A stretch of 64,000 bases of DNA, from positions 806,001-870,000 of the forward strand of contig NC_091280.1 in the NCBI RefSeq assembly GCF_042100115.1, given 5' to 3'. Positions 12,413-23,853 of this stretch are shown here, in pieces (position 1 is the stretch's first letter; every line of letters begins with the position of its first letter). Source of the stretch: Alternaria dauci (taxonomy: Eukaryota; Ascomycota; Dothideomycetes; Pleosporales; Pleosporaceae). Under the pieces are notes generated by a model, which saw only the letters and a list, made by a program, of their open reading frames with translations, was not told where the DNA came from and made no database searches. Made by a program: the position numbers and the translations under genes.

Positions 12413-15118
12413 ATGTCGTCTTCTGTACGTTTGGAATTGTCGCGACTACCAAACACGAGCCTGCGCTAACCACGACACAGGGCGGTGAAATTGGCAGTGC
12501 CAAAGAGGGATCATCTAATTCCCTGTCCAGTTTGGTATCCACCCTGGTACCGACTGCTCTTCTCGCCTTCGCCTTTGTGTCGGCCTTCTTCATCGCCCGC
12601 AAGTACTTCCGCCGCGTCTATGCGCCCAGGACCTACCTCAACCACTTGGGCCAGCAGCGACAGACACCCACGCCGAGCCCAGGCTTCTTTGGGTGGATAA
12701 AGGACTTCAAGAACCTCAAGGACGAGTACATTCTCGACCACCAGTCCATTGACGGCTACCTGTTTGTGCGCTTCTTCAAGGTTCTCATCATCACTTGCTT
12801 CCTAGGATGTCTCGTCACATGGCCTGTCTTGTTCCCCGTCAATGCCACTGGAGGCGCCGGCCAAGAGCAGCTCGACTTGCTCTCCATGAGCAACATCGAC
12901 CCCACAGGCACCAACGTTAACCGTTACTATGCTCATGCTGGAATCTCCTTCATCTTCCTTTCAATGGTCATGGCCATCATTGCCCGCGAGTCCTTCTACG
13001 TTGTCAACCTCCGCCAAGCATACCGCCGTTCACCATGGGGCGCCAGCCGCTTGTCGTCGCGTACCATTTTGTTCACCAATGTTCCTACAACCATGTCCCA
13101 GTCGGCTCTCTTTGAAATGTTCCCTGGCGTCAGGCATGCTTGGGTCGCGTCAAACACCAAGGAACTGGATGACTTGGTCGAAGACCGCGACAAGACGGCC
13201 TTGAAGCTGGAGGAGGGCGAGATCCAGTTGTCGCGCGACGCCAACGTAAACCGGATGAAGGCCGAGAAGGGCAAGAAGCACTTCGTTGCGAGCGACGTAT
13301 CGGACGGCACCAGGTGGATCGACCCCAAGAAGCGACCAACACACAAGCTCAAGTTCTTGATTGGCAAGAAGGTTGACACGATTGAGTACGGACGATCGCA
13401 CCTGGCTGAGCTCCTGCCCAAGATTCAACAGGAGCAGGACAAGCACTGGAATGGCCAGGGCGACTTGGTTGGAGCTGTCTTCCTCGAGTTCGACACCCAA
13501 AAGCACGCGCAAGATGCTTGGCAGATGATGCAGAGCAGCAAGACCAGGCCCGACAAGAAGCTCAAGGCGCGCCAGCTTGGTGTCATGCCCCAGGAAGTTG
13601 TCTGGGGTAACCTGCGCATCAAGCCCATGGAGCACCTCGTTCGTTGGGCACTTGCCACTGGCTTCATCTCCGTCATGATCATCTTCTTCGCAGTTCCTGG
13701 TAAGTACCCACAAGATATCCTATGTGATTCCGCTAACGTATGCAGTTGCCTTTGTCGGTCTGATCTCCAACATCAACTACCTCGCCGATCGTTTCACCTG
13801 GCTTGAATGGATTCTGGACATTCCCCAGGTCATTCTGGGTGTCATCACTGGTCTCCTTCCCGCTGTCATGCTTGCCGTTCTCATGGCTCTTGTGCCTATC
13901 GTGTGTCGTCTGATGGCCAAGTTGGCCGGATACGTCACGTACAGCCAGATTGAGCTCAAGTGCCAGAGCTGGTACTTTGCCTTCCAGGTTGTGCAAGTGT
14001 TCCTGGTAGCAACGCTGTCTAGCGCCATCACGTCCGTCATCAACCAGGTGCTCGACAACCCGGGCATTGTACTCCAGCTTCTCGCTACCAACCTGCCCAA
14101 GGCCTCCAACTTCTACATTAGCTACTTCATCCTGTTGGGTCTCTCGTCGGCTGCTGGAACTCTGCTCAACATTGGCGGCTTTGTTGTAGTAGTGCTCCTC
14201 GGCCGCATCCTCCCTGGCAAGACACCTCGCAAGATTTTCGAGAAGCTTACCAAGCTCTCTGCTCCTTCATGGGGATCCGAGTTTCCCAAGTGGGTCAACT
14301 TGGCTGTCATTGGTATCACCTACTCCGGCATCGCACCTCTTATCCTCGGTTTCGCTACGGTCGGTTTCACGCTCATCTACATTGCTTTCAGATACAACTT
14401 CCTCTACGTGTACGAGACCAACCTGGACACCAAGGGTGAGGCGTACCAGAAGGCACTTCGCCAGCTTCTCACGGGTGTCTATCTCTCTGAGATTTGCCTT
14501 ATTGGTCTCTTCGCCATCGCTACGGCGGACAACATCCAGGCTGTCGGTCCTCTGGTCATCATGTGTATCCTTCTCTTCTTCACCATTGTGTTCCAGTTCA
14601 CTCTGAAGTTCGCCCTGAAGCATGAAGAAGCACGCCTTGCCTACACTGACCCCACGCCAACCCACGGTGGCATCAAGGGACACATCGAGGACGGCATGCA
14701 CGCGCAGAATGGCGAGAAGGTGACGACGACGGATGCCACGCCTAGCTTCGCGCCCAAGCCTACTCGCATGCCCATGTTCTTGCGTAAAATGTTCAACCCC
14801 GAGAAGCATTCGATCCACAATCTCTCAGCCTCGCTCGACCAGTTCTACCACCAGCCGCAGGAGCCACTGCCAATTGAGATTCAGAAGCGTGCCTTCTTCA
14901 ACCCATCGGTCACGAGCCCTACGCCTGTGATATGGATTGTGCGAGACGACATGGGCATCAGCCAGCGCGAGATTCGAGACACGCAAAAGGTTGTTCCCGG
15001 ACTCATCATGACTGATGAGCAGGCCACGTTTAATGAGAAGGGCAAGGTCAACTGGGACGGTGTGGAGACGGGTCACTCACGAGAGGCACCTGTCTTTGAC
15101 GAGCGCATCGTCTACTAG
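12413..15118 (+). CDS. Calcium-permeable stress-gated cation channel (CSC1/RSN1, OSCA/TMEM63 family)
   Basis: Three exons: a 12-nt first exon (12413-12424, MSSS), 12481-13699 and 13746-15118; 867 residues. Domain order is that of the family. An N-terminal RSN1_TM region has a first helix (SLVSTLVPTALLAFAFVSAF) and the FKVLIITCFLG helix. A cytosolic PHM7 domain follows (about residues 190-400), containing TILFTNVPTTMSQSALFEMF. The seven-helix RSN1_7TM (DUF221) domain spans about 410-700, with YFILLGLSSAAGTLLN and FRYNFLYVYET. A hydrophilic C-terminal tail ends the protein. OSCA/CSC1 proteins are mechanically or osmotically gated channels of the plasma membrane or endomembranes. The PVAFVGLISN sequence is restored only after removing the second intron. 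The short first exon rests on the ATG context and a good GTACGT...CTAACC...CACAG intron. Confidence 0.93.
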
Positions 15119-15463
15119 TCTAGTGGAGGAATGTGTTTCAACTAGCGATGACGGATTACTGGAGTTTGATACCCCCAAGGGATGGAAGGAACGTTGTGCT
15201 TTGGTTGTATGTGCAGAGATATCCAGGATGAGCAAATGAGTGACGGCGAACAAGGCGTGTGTTCTGCTCCAACCCTTTTTCCTTTGCGTAAACGAGTGCC
15301 CCCACTACTTTAGCTATATATAATATTAGTAATGTTGAACGAGTTGCGCATTCACTCTGGATGGACTGGTGGTTGGGTGCAAGTAGTGTATTTATTGGGT
15401 ATCATGCTGTTGTGCGCCTCATTAAGATGGTGTGTGTGTGTGTGTGTGTAGTTTTGTCAATGT
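15119..15463. other. Convergent 3' spacer with a TG microsatellite
   Basis: Spacer between the converging channel and splicing-factor genes. Contains the dinucleotide repeat listed next. Confidence 0.6.
15430..15449. repeat. (GT)n microsatellite
   Basis: Ten uninterrupted GT units, placed in the 3' region 15 bp beyond the stop codon of the minus-strand gene. Confidence 0.95.
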
Positions 15464-16237
15464 TCAAACTGCGCCTGCCCTCCTCTTTTCAAGAATCTGC
15501 AACTTCAAGCCCTCGGCCGCCACCTCGGTCTCCAAGACTCTGCCGACGCCCTTTTTCCAAGTGTCCTCGAGCGTCTTGATCTCGCCGCTTGCGTTGGCTT
15601 GCTGCGAACGTCTCAGCATTTCTGCCTCTTCGTGTTGCTTGCGCACATGGGCCAGGTCTGCCTCGATGGCCTTTAGAATGTCCTCCAGCTGCGAGTTGCC
15701 CACGAGCCAGGCATTCTTGCCAAACTTCTCGAGCAGGCCCAGCTGTGTCAGCCTGCCCTGGACGTACTCTGCGCTCGTGTAGGCCTGCTTGAGCGCCTTG
15801 TTCCACCTCTGCAGCAGCTCTGGGCGGTCGTCGTCGGTGGTCGGGCTTGTGTTTTCGGGGGCGTCGAGGTCCTCGTAGCGCTTCAGGTCGACGCCGGACA
15901 GCTTGGACGTGGGGTCGTCGTCGAGGCGGGCATGTTCGCGTGCGATGAAGTCGGAAAAGGTAGGTGTGTACTGGGCGGCTGCTGGTGCCAGGGCCGGGTG
16001 CATGTCTGAGGTGTCTACGCCGGCGGAGCTGATATCGGCGTCGACAAGGGCTCGGGCAGCAGCGAGGCGGGCAGCATCGAGCTCCGTATCAACATCTGCA
16101 AGCAGTTAGCAGGCAATAACTGGCTATCGTCACGCGCGCCTCGGCGACACGGCGCGCATCGGACATGGCGCTGTTCCCGGCCATGTCAGATTGCACATAC
16201 ATGGGAGATGGTCGTAGGAATCCTGGATGAGCGGCAT
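15464..16237 (-). CDS. Pre-mRNA-splicing factor BCAS2/SPF27 (Cwf7) homologue
   Basis: Exon 1 16237-16201 and exon 2 16095-15464 with a 105-nt GTATGT...GCTTGCAG intron; 222 residues. The junction creates LPYVDTE, the conserved N-terminal signature of the BCAS2 family, which strongly supports the small first exon. The middle (TPTFSDFIAREHARL and NKALKQAYTSAEYVQGRL) and the coiled-coil C-terminus (about residues 130-215, heptads such as LAHVRKQHEEAEMLRRSQQ) follow the family plan. BCAS2/SPF27 is a core subunit of the Prp19 complex (NineTeen complex), acting in spliceosome activation in the nucleus. Family length is about 200-230 residues. Confidence 0.9.
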
Positions 16238-16644
16238 CGTGGCCAGGGGAGCTGCACGACGGAGGAGGAAGGGGGGGAGGAGGGTGTGTTGTATTGGCAG
16301 CAGAGGGCGTCGCGAAAGCAGAGACAGGGCCCCAGTAAATTTAGCCTACGGCCTCTGTCGCTCTGCCCGGGCTCCCCCCGCCAACCAGCACTCGAGGAGC
16401 CCCGCAACGTCATCCTAGCCTCATGCACTGTGCCTGACGCGACTGTCGAGCTTCGGGGCACCTCTGCTGCGCCAACATGTTGCTTCTTCTTCCATGGAGT
16501 AGGTAGTTGGTAGCTCCAGGTGCCGTCAGTAGCGTATACAAGTACCTGTTGTTGCCCGCCTCTCTCCCCCTCTCTCCCCCCGCAGAGGGTTCCTGCCTTC
16601 TTCCGCACTCATCCGCCAAACACAACCTCGTCCTCATCGCGTGC
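16238..16644. other. Divergent promoter region, splicing factor / ceramidase
   Basis: Roughly 400-bp shared upstream region of two divergently transcribed genes. CT-rich tracts (16560-16600) precede the ceramidase start. Confidence 0.5.
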
Positions 16645-18956
16645 ATGGCGCGCTCACACATAGCCGTGGCCCTGGGCGCTGCCCTTGTGGCCTCGCTGAT
16701 CATCGCACAGCTCGTCATCAACTTGGGCTTCCCTGCCGTCGACTTCTGGCACTCGCGGCTCGACAACAGCTACAATGGAGCCCAGCAGGACCGCTTCAAC
16801 AGCGCGAAGCAGGATGGCGGCATGGCCGATGACCCGTCGGCGTACCTCGTCGGCGTCGGCAAGGCGGACATTACGGGGTGAGTGGTGCCAACAGACTCCA
16901 TGCGCGGCGACACTGACAAACAGCCAGTCCCGTCGTCGAGCTCAACATGATGGGCTATGCCAACTCGTCCCAGGTCGGCTCCGGACTCCGCCAACGCCTC
17001 TACTCGCGCGCCTTCATCGTCGGCAGCCCGACCGAAACTAGCCAGCGCTTCGTCTACCTCGTCCTCGACACGCAGTCCGGAGACTCTGCCATCCGCAACG
17101 GCATCCTAGAGGGCCTCGTGGCCATGGGCCCCGAGTACTCCGTCTACGGAAAGAACAATGTAGCCGTGACCGGCACACACAGCCATGCTGGGCCAGGCGC
17201 CTGGTTGAACTACCTGCTCCCCCAGATCACAAGTCAGGGCTTCGACAAGCAGAGTTACCAGGCCATCGTGGACGGAACGCTCTTATCCATCCAGAGGGCA
17301 CACGAGAGCCTGACGCTGGGAACCGTCAGTGCTGGGACTGCAAAGATTGCCAATGCCAACATCAACCGCAGTCTGTTCGCCTACCTGGCCAACCCCCAGG
17401 CAGAACGCGCCCGCTATACCGACGACGTGGACAAGACCATGACACTCATCAAGTTCACACGAGCTAGTGACGGAAAGAGCATTGGAATCTTGAACTGGTT
17501 CCCTGTTCATGGCACGAGTTTGCTCGGCAACCAGACGCTCATTGCTGGCGACAACAAGGGCGTGGCTGCATACTTGCTGGAAAAGGACATCGAGGCCGAC
17601 GCCGACGATGCAAATGCTGCCGAGGGCTTCGTCGCCGGCTTCTCCCAGGCCAACGTCGGTGACACTACCCCAAACGTGCTCGGCGCCTACTGCGAAGACG
17701 GCTCGGGCCAGCAGTGCCGACTCAACGACAGCACCTGTGGAGGAAGGAGCCAGGACTGCCACGGCCGTGGACCCTACTTTGGTCTCGACGACGGAGGCCA
17801 CAAGTCATGCTACGAGATTGGCAGGCGTCAGGCGCTGGGTGCCAGGAGCATCTACGACTTCAACGAGTTTACCCCCATCTCCGGCAGCGTCCGCTCCTTC
17901 CACACCTTTGTCGACTTTTCCAATTTTACCTTCACCCTCAGCAATGGATCCGTCGTTCGCACTTGCCCAGCAGCCATGGGTAACTCGTTTGCCGCCGGTA
18001 CATCTGACGGGCCTGGCGCATTCGACTTTGTTCAGAACGACCCTGGCGCGCCCTCGAACCCTTTCTGGAATCTAGTCGGCAGCGCTATCGCACCACCGAG
18101 CCAGGAGCAGAAGGAGTGCCAATACCCGAAACCCGTCTTACTCAACGTTGGAGAGGCCAATATACCCTACCCATGGTCTCCCAATATCGTCGACATCCAA
18201 GTTCTGCGTGTTGGCCAGCTCGTCATCATCGTCTCACCAGGTGAGGCCACGACCATGTCTGGTCGCCGCTGGCGCGAAGCAGTACACAACTCCATCGTCT
18301 CATCGAACATTGCTTCCTCGCCCATTGTCGTGCTAGGCGGACCAGCCAACAGCTACACTCATTACATTGCAACAGAGGAAGAGTACGGCGTCCAGCGATA
18401 TGAGGGTGCATCCACCCTGTACGGCCAGCACACTTTGAACGCATACATCAACTCCACCCTCACGTACCTTCCCTACCTCGCCGACGATGCAACAAGCTCT
18501 CCGCCACCCGGTCCTTCCCCTCCCGACAATCGCGACAAGAGCATCTCCCTCATCACAGGCGTTGTCTACGATGGTGCAGGCTTCGGTCGTTCATTTGGAC
18601 AAGTCACCAAGGACGTCCTACCCACCTATGCCCGTGGCGCCACTGTATCTGCTATATTTGTCGGCGCCAACCCGCGTAACAACCTCCGTCTAGAAGGCAC
18701 CTTTGCTGCAATCGAGAAGCAGAACAGCGATGGGACTTGGACACAGGTGAAGAATGATGAAGACTGGGAGCTGGTCTACCAATGGAAGCGTGTCAACGGG
18801 CTCACAGGAACTAGTGACGTTACCATCACATGGGACACCAGTTTCACAGGACCAGAAGCAGGCACGTACAAAATTCGGTACTACGGTGATGCCAAGTCGG
18901 TCGGTGGAACCATTACAGAGTTTGAGGGTTCGAGCGCAGCGTTCAAATTGGCGTAA
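16645..18956 (+). CDS. Neutral/alkaline ceramidase
   Basis: Two exons, 16645-16877 and 16928-18956; 753 residues. Hydrolyses the amide bond of ceramide to sphingosine and fatty acid. The N-terminus has an uncleaved-type signal anchor (residues about 5-25), so a type II or secreted location is likely. Catalytic-domain signatures: GVGKADITGPVVELNMMGYA (the exon junction lies inside it), THSHAGPGAW with zinc ligands His162/His164, FPVHGTS (His272), GDTTPN near 322-327, SPGEATTMSGRRWRE (Glu517) and the YTHYIATEEEY loop. The C-terminal immunoglobulin-like domain begins about residue 600. The residue at the usual serine-nucleophile position reads Thr325 (see findings). The intron acceptor is AACAGCCAG. 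Confidence 0.95.
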
Positions 18957-19414
18957 ACCACGCCTGCAATCTGGATTGATACACGACACTTATGTGGAGA
19001 TGCGCAACTAGGAATGGAGTCTGTATTTTATACCCAATGTTGACCAATATGAGAAATGATCTTGTTCCCTTTCTCACTCTCCACTTCAAAAAAGAATGCA
19101 AAGAAGGAAGACAAGACGTCACTGCGAAGCCGAAGGCATAGGAAGTGAGATTCTACAAGACGATTTGTCTCTTGCAGGTTTTCTTCTAGGTTATTTTGTT
19201 GCTACTAACTCTCGTCTGCGTACTTGATTGTAGTGCTTGATGTTCACGTCTACACGCGCTCACACTGGCCTCTCCATTCTCCGTCCTAGTCATGTCCATG
19301 GACGTTACTGTAATCAAGCAGGTCTTTCCAATTCTTCTCATCTGTATCTCAGCACGTCCTTTTCCCTGCATCCTACGCACATTCCACAGTGTCATCTTCA
19401 TCCTCGACCAACTC
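18957..19414. other. Convergent 3' spacer
   Basis: Lies between the ceramidase and minus-strand coiled-coil gene. Only pyrimidine-rich sequence; no gene seen. Confidence 0.5.
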
Positions 19415-20175
19415 TCAGTGTACCGATCGACCTTGGCCTTTGAACAAGCTTGTCATTTGAGCCACTAGCTTTCCGCTTTGGCGTAAAAGTCCATGTGCCT
19501 CTCCGGTCTTCGCCTTCTCTTCTGCAAGCCTGTTCTCGAGATTGCTAACCTTGATATCGTTATCGGCCTTGACCTCCTCAAATCTCTCGTTCAACACGGC
19601 TTCAAACCGTTCTTTCTCCCGCGCCATGCTTTTCTTGTATGCTCACAGATCGCGTCTGGCATTCTCACCATCCCTTTTTGCATTTTTCAGCTGCTTCTCT
19701 AGCTGGTGTATTTCCATTTGCAAGCGTGTGGTTGTGCTGGCCGTTGATTTATTCGTGTCGATCTTCCTCGGAGGTTCCTCTCTCAATAGCTCTTGACGGA
19801 GTCGGGCATTGTCATCCTTCAGCGCTTTAAAATGGAGCGCACGTCTCTGTCTCTTCTTCAAGGACTTGGCAGCGGGGTTACGGCGAGTAGAGTTGAGAGC
19901 CTTTTTTTCTTGTTTCTTCTCCTTCTTCTTCTTTGCTTCCTGGGAGGAAATAATGCCCTTATGCTATCGCAATCAGCGCAAGTTGCAAGAAGTGGTAGTG
20001 CGCGCTTGTGCGGCCTGCTTCGGGGAGTGAGTACACTTACATGAACAGCGGGCTCGATCTTTGGAGTAAAAATAGGAGCGTGTTCCTCGAGACGTTCTTC
20101 CTGCTTTACTCGCATACGCTGGCCCTCGTGTTCTTCCCTCTTTACTGCTGGTTCATACTGTAGAGGCGGATTCAT
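19415..20175 (-). pseudogene. Basic coiled-coil protein interrupted by one in-frame TGA
   Basis: Exon 1 20175-20041 and exon 2 from 19963, joined by a GTAAGT...GCGATAG intron, encode 151 residues up to TGA at 19645-19643. Residues about 48-85 are a lysine/arginine block (KKKKEKKQEKK...SLKKRQRR) followed by a leucine-spaced coil (KALKDDNARLRQELL), superficially bZIP-like. Beyond the TGA the same frame stays open to 19415 for 75 more codons with clear heptads (RFEEVKADNDIKVSNLENRL). The natural protein was therefore probably about 227 residues, or the TGA is removed by an in-frame intron (see findings). Family not recognised. Confidence 0.5.
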
Positions 20176-20498
20176 GGTGACAGAGTCGCTATGCCGAGCT
20201 AGTGGTGAGGAGTTGTTGGTATACAGCGTTGTGAGAGTGTGATGTGTGTGGGCCTAGCAGACGCGTCCACGCGACGGCAAGGGCCAAGCATGGGGAAGGG
20301 GCAAGGTGAAGGTGAGTGCGTTGCCGGGGAGACACGACCAGAACGGCGCTTAAAGCGTGCGTCAGCGAAGAGCAATGGTTGAAATCCCTGCATTCCTGCC
20401 TATGTATAAGATTCAAAGCTTCGGGTTCAATACGGAACTCTAGCTCAGGCTGTCTAATCCTTATCTTGTACGACATCCACCGCCTTCCTACGTGCCTT
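20176..20498. other. Spacer between two coiled-coil genes
   Basis: About 320 bp with the promoter of the downstream minus-strand gene; no other feature. Confidence 0.5.
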
Positions 20499-21149
20499 TC
20501 AGACTTCTTCGTTGCCATGGCTCGGAAACCAAGCCACCATGTCATCCCATTGCCTCTGCAGCTTTGCCAATCGATGCTCAACTTCGTCCTTCTCACGCTT
20601 CAGCTCCTGAATCCTGGCCTCATTCCATAGATCCCGCGATTCTGCATCTTCCTTCATCCTCCGCAACTCAGCTTGTAGTGCTGACCTTCGCTGCCTTTCG
20701 AGAACCCGGGACAGTTCGTTTGGCCTGGGCTGATTCATGGCACACCACATCTTGACGCGTGTAATCTCTTCCTTGTGTTTCACATTGATTTCCACAAGCT
20801 GCCGAACGTGGTTCTCGTTGACGATGGCGAGATCCTTCGCATGCGCTGCTTTGAGGTCATCGAAATGTTTCCTGCGATCTGCATGCTCTTTCTCGAGAGT
20901 GCTTGATAGACTGAGAACCTGCCGCTTATGCCTCCTTAGGTCTTTGGTCAGCGTGCCGAGATGTGGTTCAACAGACGTGGTATGTATCGGAGATCGTGGC
21001 TTTTACTACGTTAACGTCTTTCGCATGGGTTCAAGGTGGCGTTGTGAACTCACAGTATTTGCTTGTGTGGTGAGATTCCTGTCCTTGTGAGGGAAGAGAC
21101 GTCTGAAAGACGGATTACGACCGCGTTCTTTTGGCTTTGTCCTAGACAT
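20499..21149 (-). CDS. Hypothetical coiled-coil protein
   Basis: Exon 1 21149-21054 (32 codons) and exon 2 20999-20499 give 198 residues. The N-terminus is basic (MSRTKPKERGRNPSFRRLF). From about residue 50 nearly everything is charged coiled coil: LTKDLRRHKRQVLSLSSTLE, then NENHVRQLVEINVKHKEEIT, then LKREKDEVEHRLAKLQRQWD. The intron donor is a good GTGAGT, but the acceptor (GTAGTAAAAG) lacks a pyrimidine tract, so the first junction is less certain. It lies 323 bp upstream of another coiled-coil gene on the same strand. No family recognised. Confidence 0.6.
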
Positions 21150-21328
21150 CGTGCAGTCATAGGTGACGATTGAGAGAACAGTTCATTTGTCAAGGAGGAG
21201 TATACAGGTGGCTATCTTTAGGCTACAGCCAGTGATACCTAAAACTGGACAATACGGTACTAACGCAGCAGAAAACGTTTGCATGAGCGGTGAAACATGG
21301 AGGTAAAGGTGAAGGTAAAGTTGGAATT
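21150..21328. other. Short spacer
   Basis: Promoter side of the coiled-coil gene and 3' end of the membrane-protein gene; both are minus strand. Confidence 0.4.
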
Positions 21329-23853
21329 TCAAACATCTTGAGATCGTCCATACAAAACACCCCTCTCGAGAGGCATCGTTTCCTCCAGTAGCCCAAAACC
21401 TGCTCTTTTCACGAGTCCATGACGCCCTGTCCCGGAATACTGTCTAACGTTCTCGACTTCTACGTCCGTTCTCTCCGCTTCATCACTGGCATCTCCATAT
21501 CGCTCTCCCGTCATATTTTCTGCACTGCTGCCATTCACTTCTCGAGGTACGTCCGTAGGCGTCGCAATCGCAAGTAGGCGTTCACTTTCCACCATCTCTC
21601 CGAACCTCACCCTCATCTTTTTCATTTCGTCTGGTATGTTTTCCTCCCCACCCAGACATCCTAACCCAACCGCATCTTCGATCTTTGTCTGGCCTGTTGT
21701 CGTCATCAAGAGCTGCACAAAGCCTCCATCAATAGCTGTCACGCCATTATGGTGCAGTGCTAACATGCCAAGCACGAGTACTGGTAAAGTGAACAGAAGG
21801 CATAGTCCGTAAGGAAGGTAGAAGCTGAGTCTATTTTCGAATTGATAGACATTGAAGACGCGCATGGAAGTGCCGTTGACTGACTCGAAGTGTTTGTTCA
21901 TCGCGAGAGATGAGATTGTGATATTCGCTAGGGCTTCATTGAGCAGATCTTCGGTTATGCTGAAGTTATCGGGCTTGAGTTGCTTAAGGTCACTATTGTT
22001 GGAACGCATCTTGTTGAATGCCGAGAGAGCCAATATGGCAGATCCTAGTGCCAATCAGATGATGATACTCTATTACTAGCGCATGGCGAAGCAGACTACG
22101 TACCCGTCATTGGCTCTTCGTATCGTACTTTTGCCGTACAGCTCAAGAACTTCTCCCAATGGACGCCATCTTTTGTTGTGTTGATCAACTTGGGGCTCTC
22201 GAGATCTGCTAGGTCAAACCAAATATCCTTTATAATTTGTCCTTCCAGATCGAGATTAGTAGTCAGCGAGTCGACTAACGCAAGCAGGTTGACATATTCT
22301 TGGATTGAGTTCATTGGCGCGTAGTCAAATTCCTCAAGGTTTCCTTTCGCCGCCAGCAGTAGCTGTTCGTCGCTGGTCGAGTAGGATATTCTCTGGATAC
22401 CGTTGATGAAAGAGACGTTGACGTTGTAGTTCGCCACAGCTGGCGTGCAAAATTTGAAAGCATAAGAGCTTAGCAAGGTGCTATCGTTCGCATATTGGAA
22501 GCGCGCAAAAGATGTGTGGCCGTCTATAGAGCTTTCGTATGACTCATTCCTGGTTTGTGGGCATGGTGAAATACTTATAGGGTCAAGGATATGGCTCGAA
22601 TCTACCAGATATAGTCCTGATTCCCATTGAGACAGCCGGAATGTCGGATATTTCAGCTCTACTTTGGTATATTCCTGTTTATCGAAAGTACCGTAGACCC
22701 ATGGTGCAAGATCCTCGGGCTCCAAGAGTGTGGCGTTTGAGTCAATACCATATTGACATTGTAGTACTGGCCCTTGAAATTGCAGCGTGTATGAAGTGTT
22801 AATACCAGACGGACTTCCCAGCTCAGCCATTCTGGAGCTTGCTAGAACTGTTTTTGCGACAGACAAAAGATCCGAGTGCGGCTCGCTATCCGTTCGTAAG
22901 CGAGGAACTGGCCACCGGTGGGTGGGACTATACGTACTAATAGTTAAAGGTGGCCCCGTACTCATTGGTTGACTGGCTTGTGATGAGTTCCGCGAATCCG
23001 GTGTTAAGAGGAGCATTGCGTTTGAACATTTCGTACGGATCAAAGGCGGCACCAGAAGGCATGACAGAGATGTCGAAATTTTCAGCAACTTCGCGATACT
23101 ATACCAGTATGGCTGAAGTCAGCTAAGACATACACATGGTCGTGGCTGTACCGACTTACAACCACGCTAACAACTAATGCTCCAGGCGGATAGATCATAG
23201 CCACAGGAAGCAACCATGAGAGCATTGCAATGGACAGCAAAAGGGGTGCGTATCGAATGACTGGGAATTTCAGTAAACGAAGAGCATTATTGCGGATCTG
23301 AAAGAGCTCCTCGATAAGCCCTATCTGCAGGAGCTCTTCCCGAAGCTTCCTCCAGAGGCATTGTGTATAGCACAACCCGATGCTAGCTACCATAGCTGCA
23401 CGAAAAGCCGTGACGAGCGCCAGGGAGAAGGTTGTCGCATATGCCTGGGGTATATTGGTGCTGCTGAATGGCAGGTCCTCGCCATCGAGGTTGATTATTC
23501 GTCCGTTAAGGTATGTAAACATGATATGATGTGCTACTGCGATCAATAGAGCTGTGCAAATGTTGTTAGGATTGTTCTGATAGAAAAGCTATTCGATGCT
23601 GACCTAGAAGATAGAAGCCTATCATGCCGAGTGGCACTTTCCAGCCTCGCCGCCACACTGTCGTTCGCGATGGAATGCGAAAAAAGGTAGAGATGCTGTT
23701 AGGTTTGGCTTCACTGAACGCTCGCTGCGACCTCTTGAGGGCATCTGTGAGGACTTCGTGGGCGGATAGTTCGTGGTCGGCCCCGACATCGTGGTTTTCG
23801 TCTTCGAGTGACGGGCGCGTGAATGGTCCGTTCGGCTCATGGCCTGTAGACAT
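21329..23853 (-). CDS. Fungal multispanning membrane protein of unknown function
   Basis: Five exons: 23853-23604, 23551-23160, 23098-22938, 22885-22104, 22044-21329; 766 residues, every junction in phase. Hydrophobic segments lie near residues 75-95 (PLGMIGFYLLALLIAVAHH), in exon 2 (two to three helices), and near the C-terminal third (LPYGLCLLFTLPVLVLGMLAL). A large N-glycosylation-rich extracytosolic loop of about 350 residues separates them. The last helix is followed by DGGFVQLLMTTTGQTKIEDA and GCLGGEENIPDEMKKMRVRFGE, a conserved tail of a large ascomycete family that some databases mislabel as formylmethionine-deformylase-like. No enzymatic motif is visible; location is probably the plasma membrane. 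Confidence 0.85.

Noticed and set aside
13150..14818. Long minus-strand open frames opposite the CSC1-type channel gene
   Set aside because: They mirror a GC-rich coding sequence and have no domain signature; treated as antisense shadows.
19643..19963. bZIP transcription factor
   Set aside because: The basic block and leucines look similar, but the invariant NxxAAxxCR spacing before the zipper is not present.
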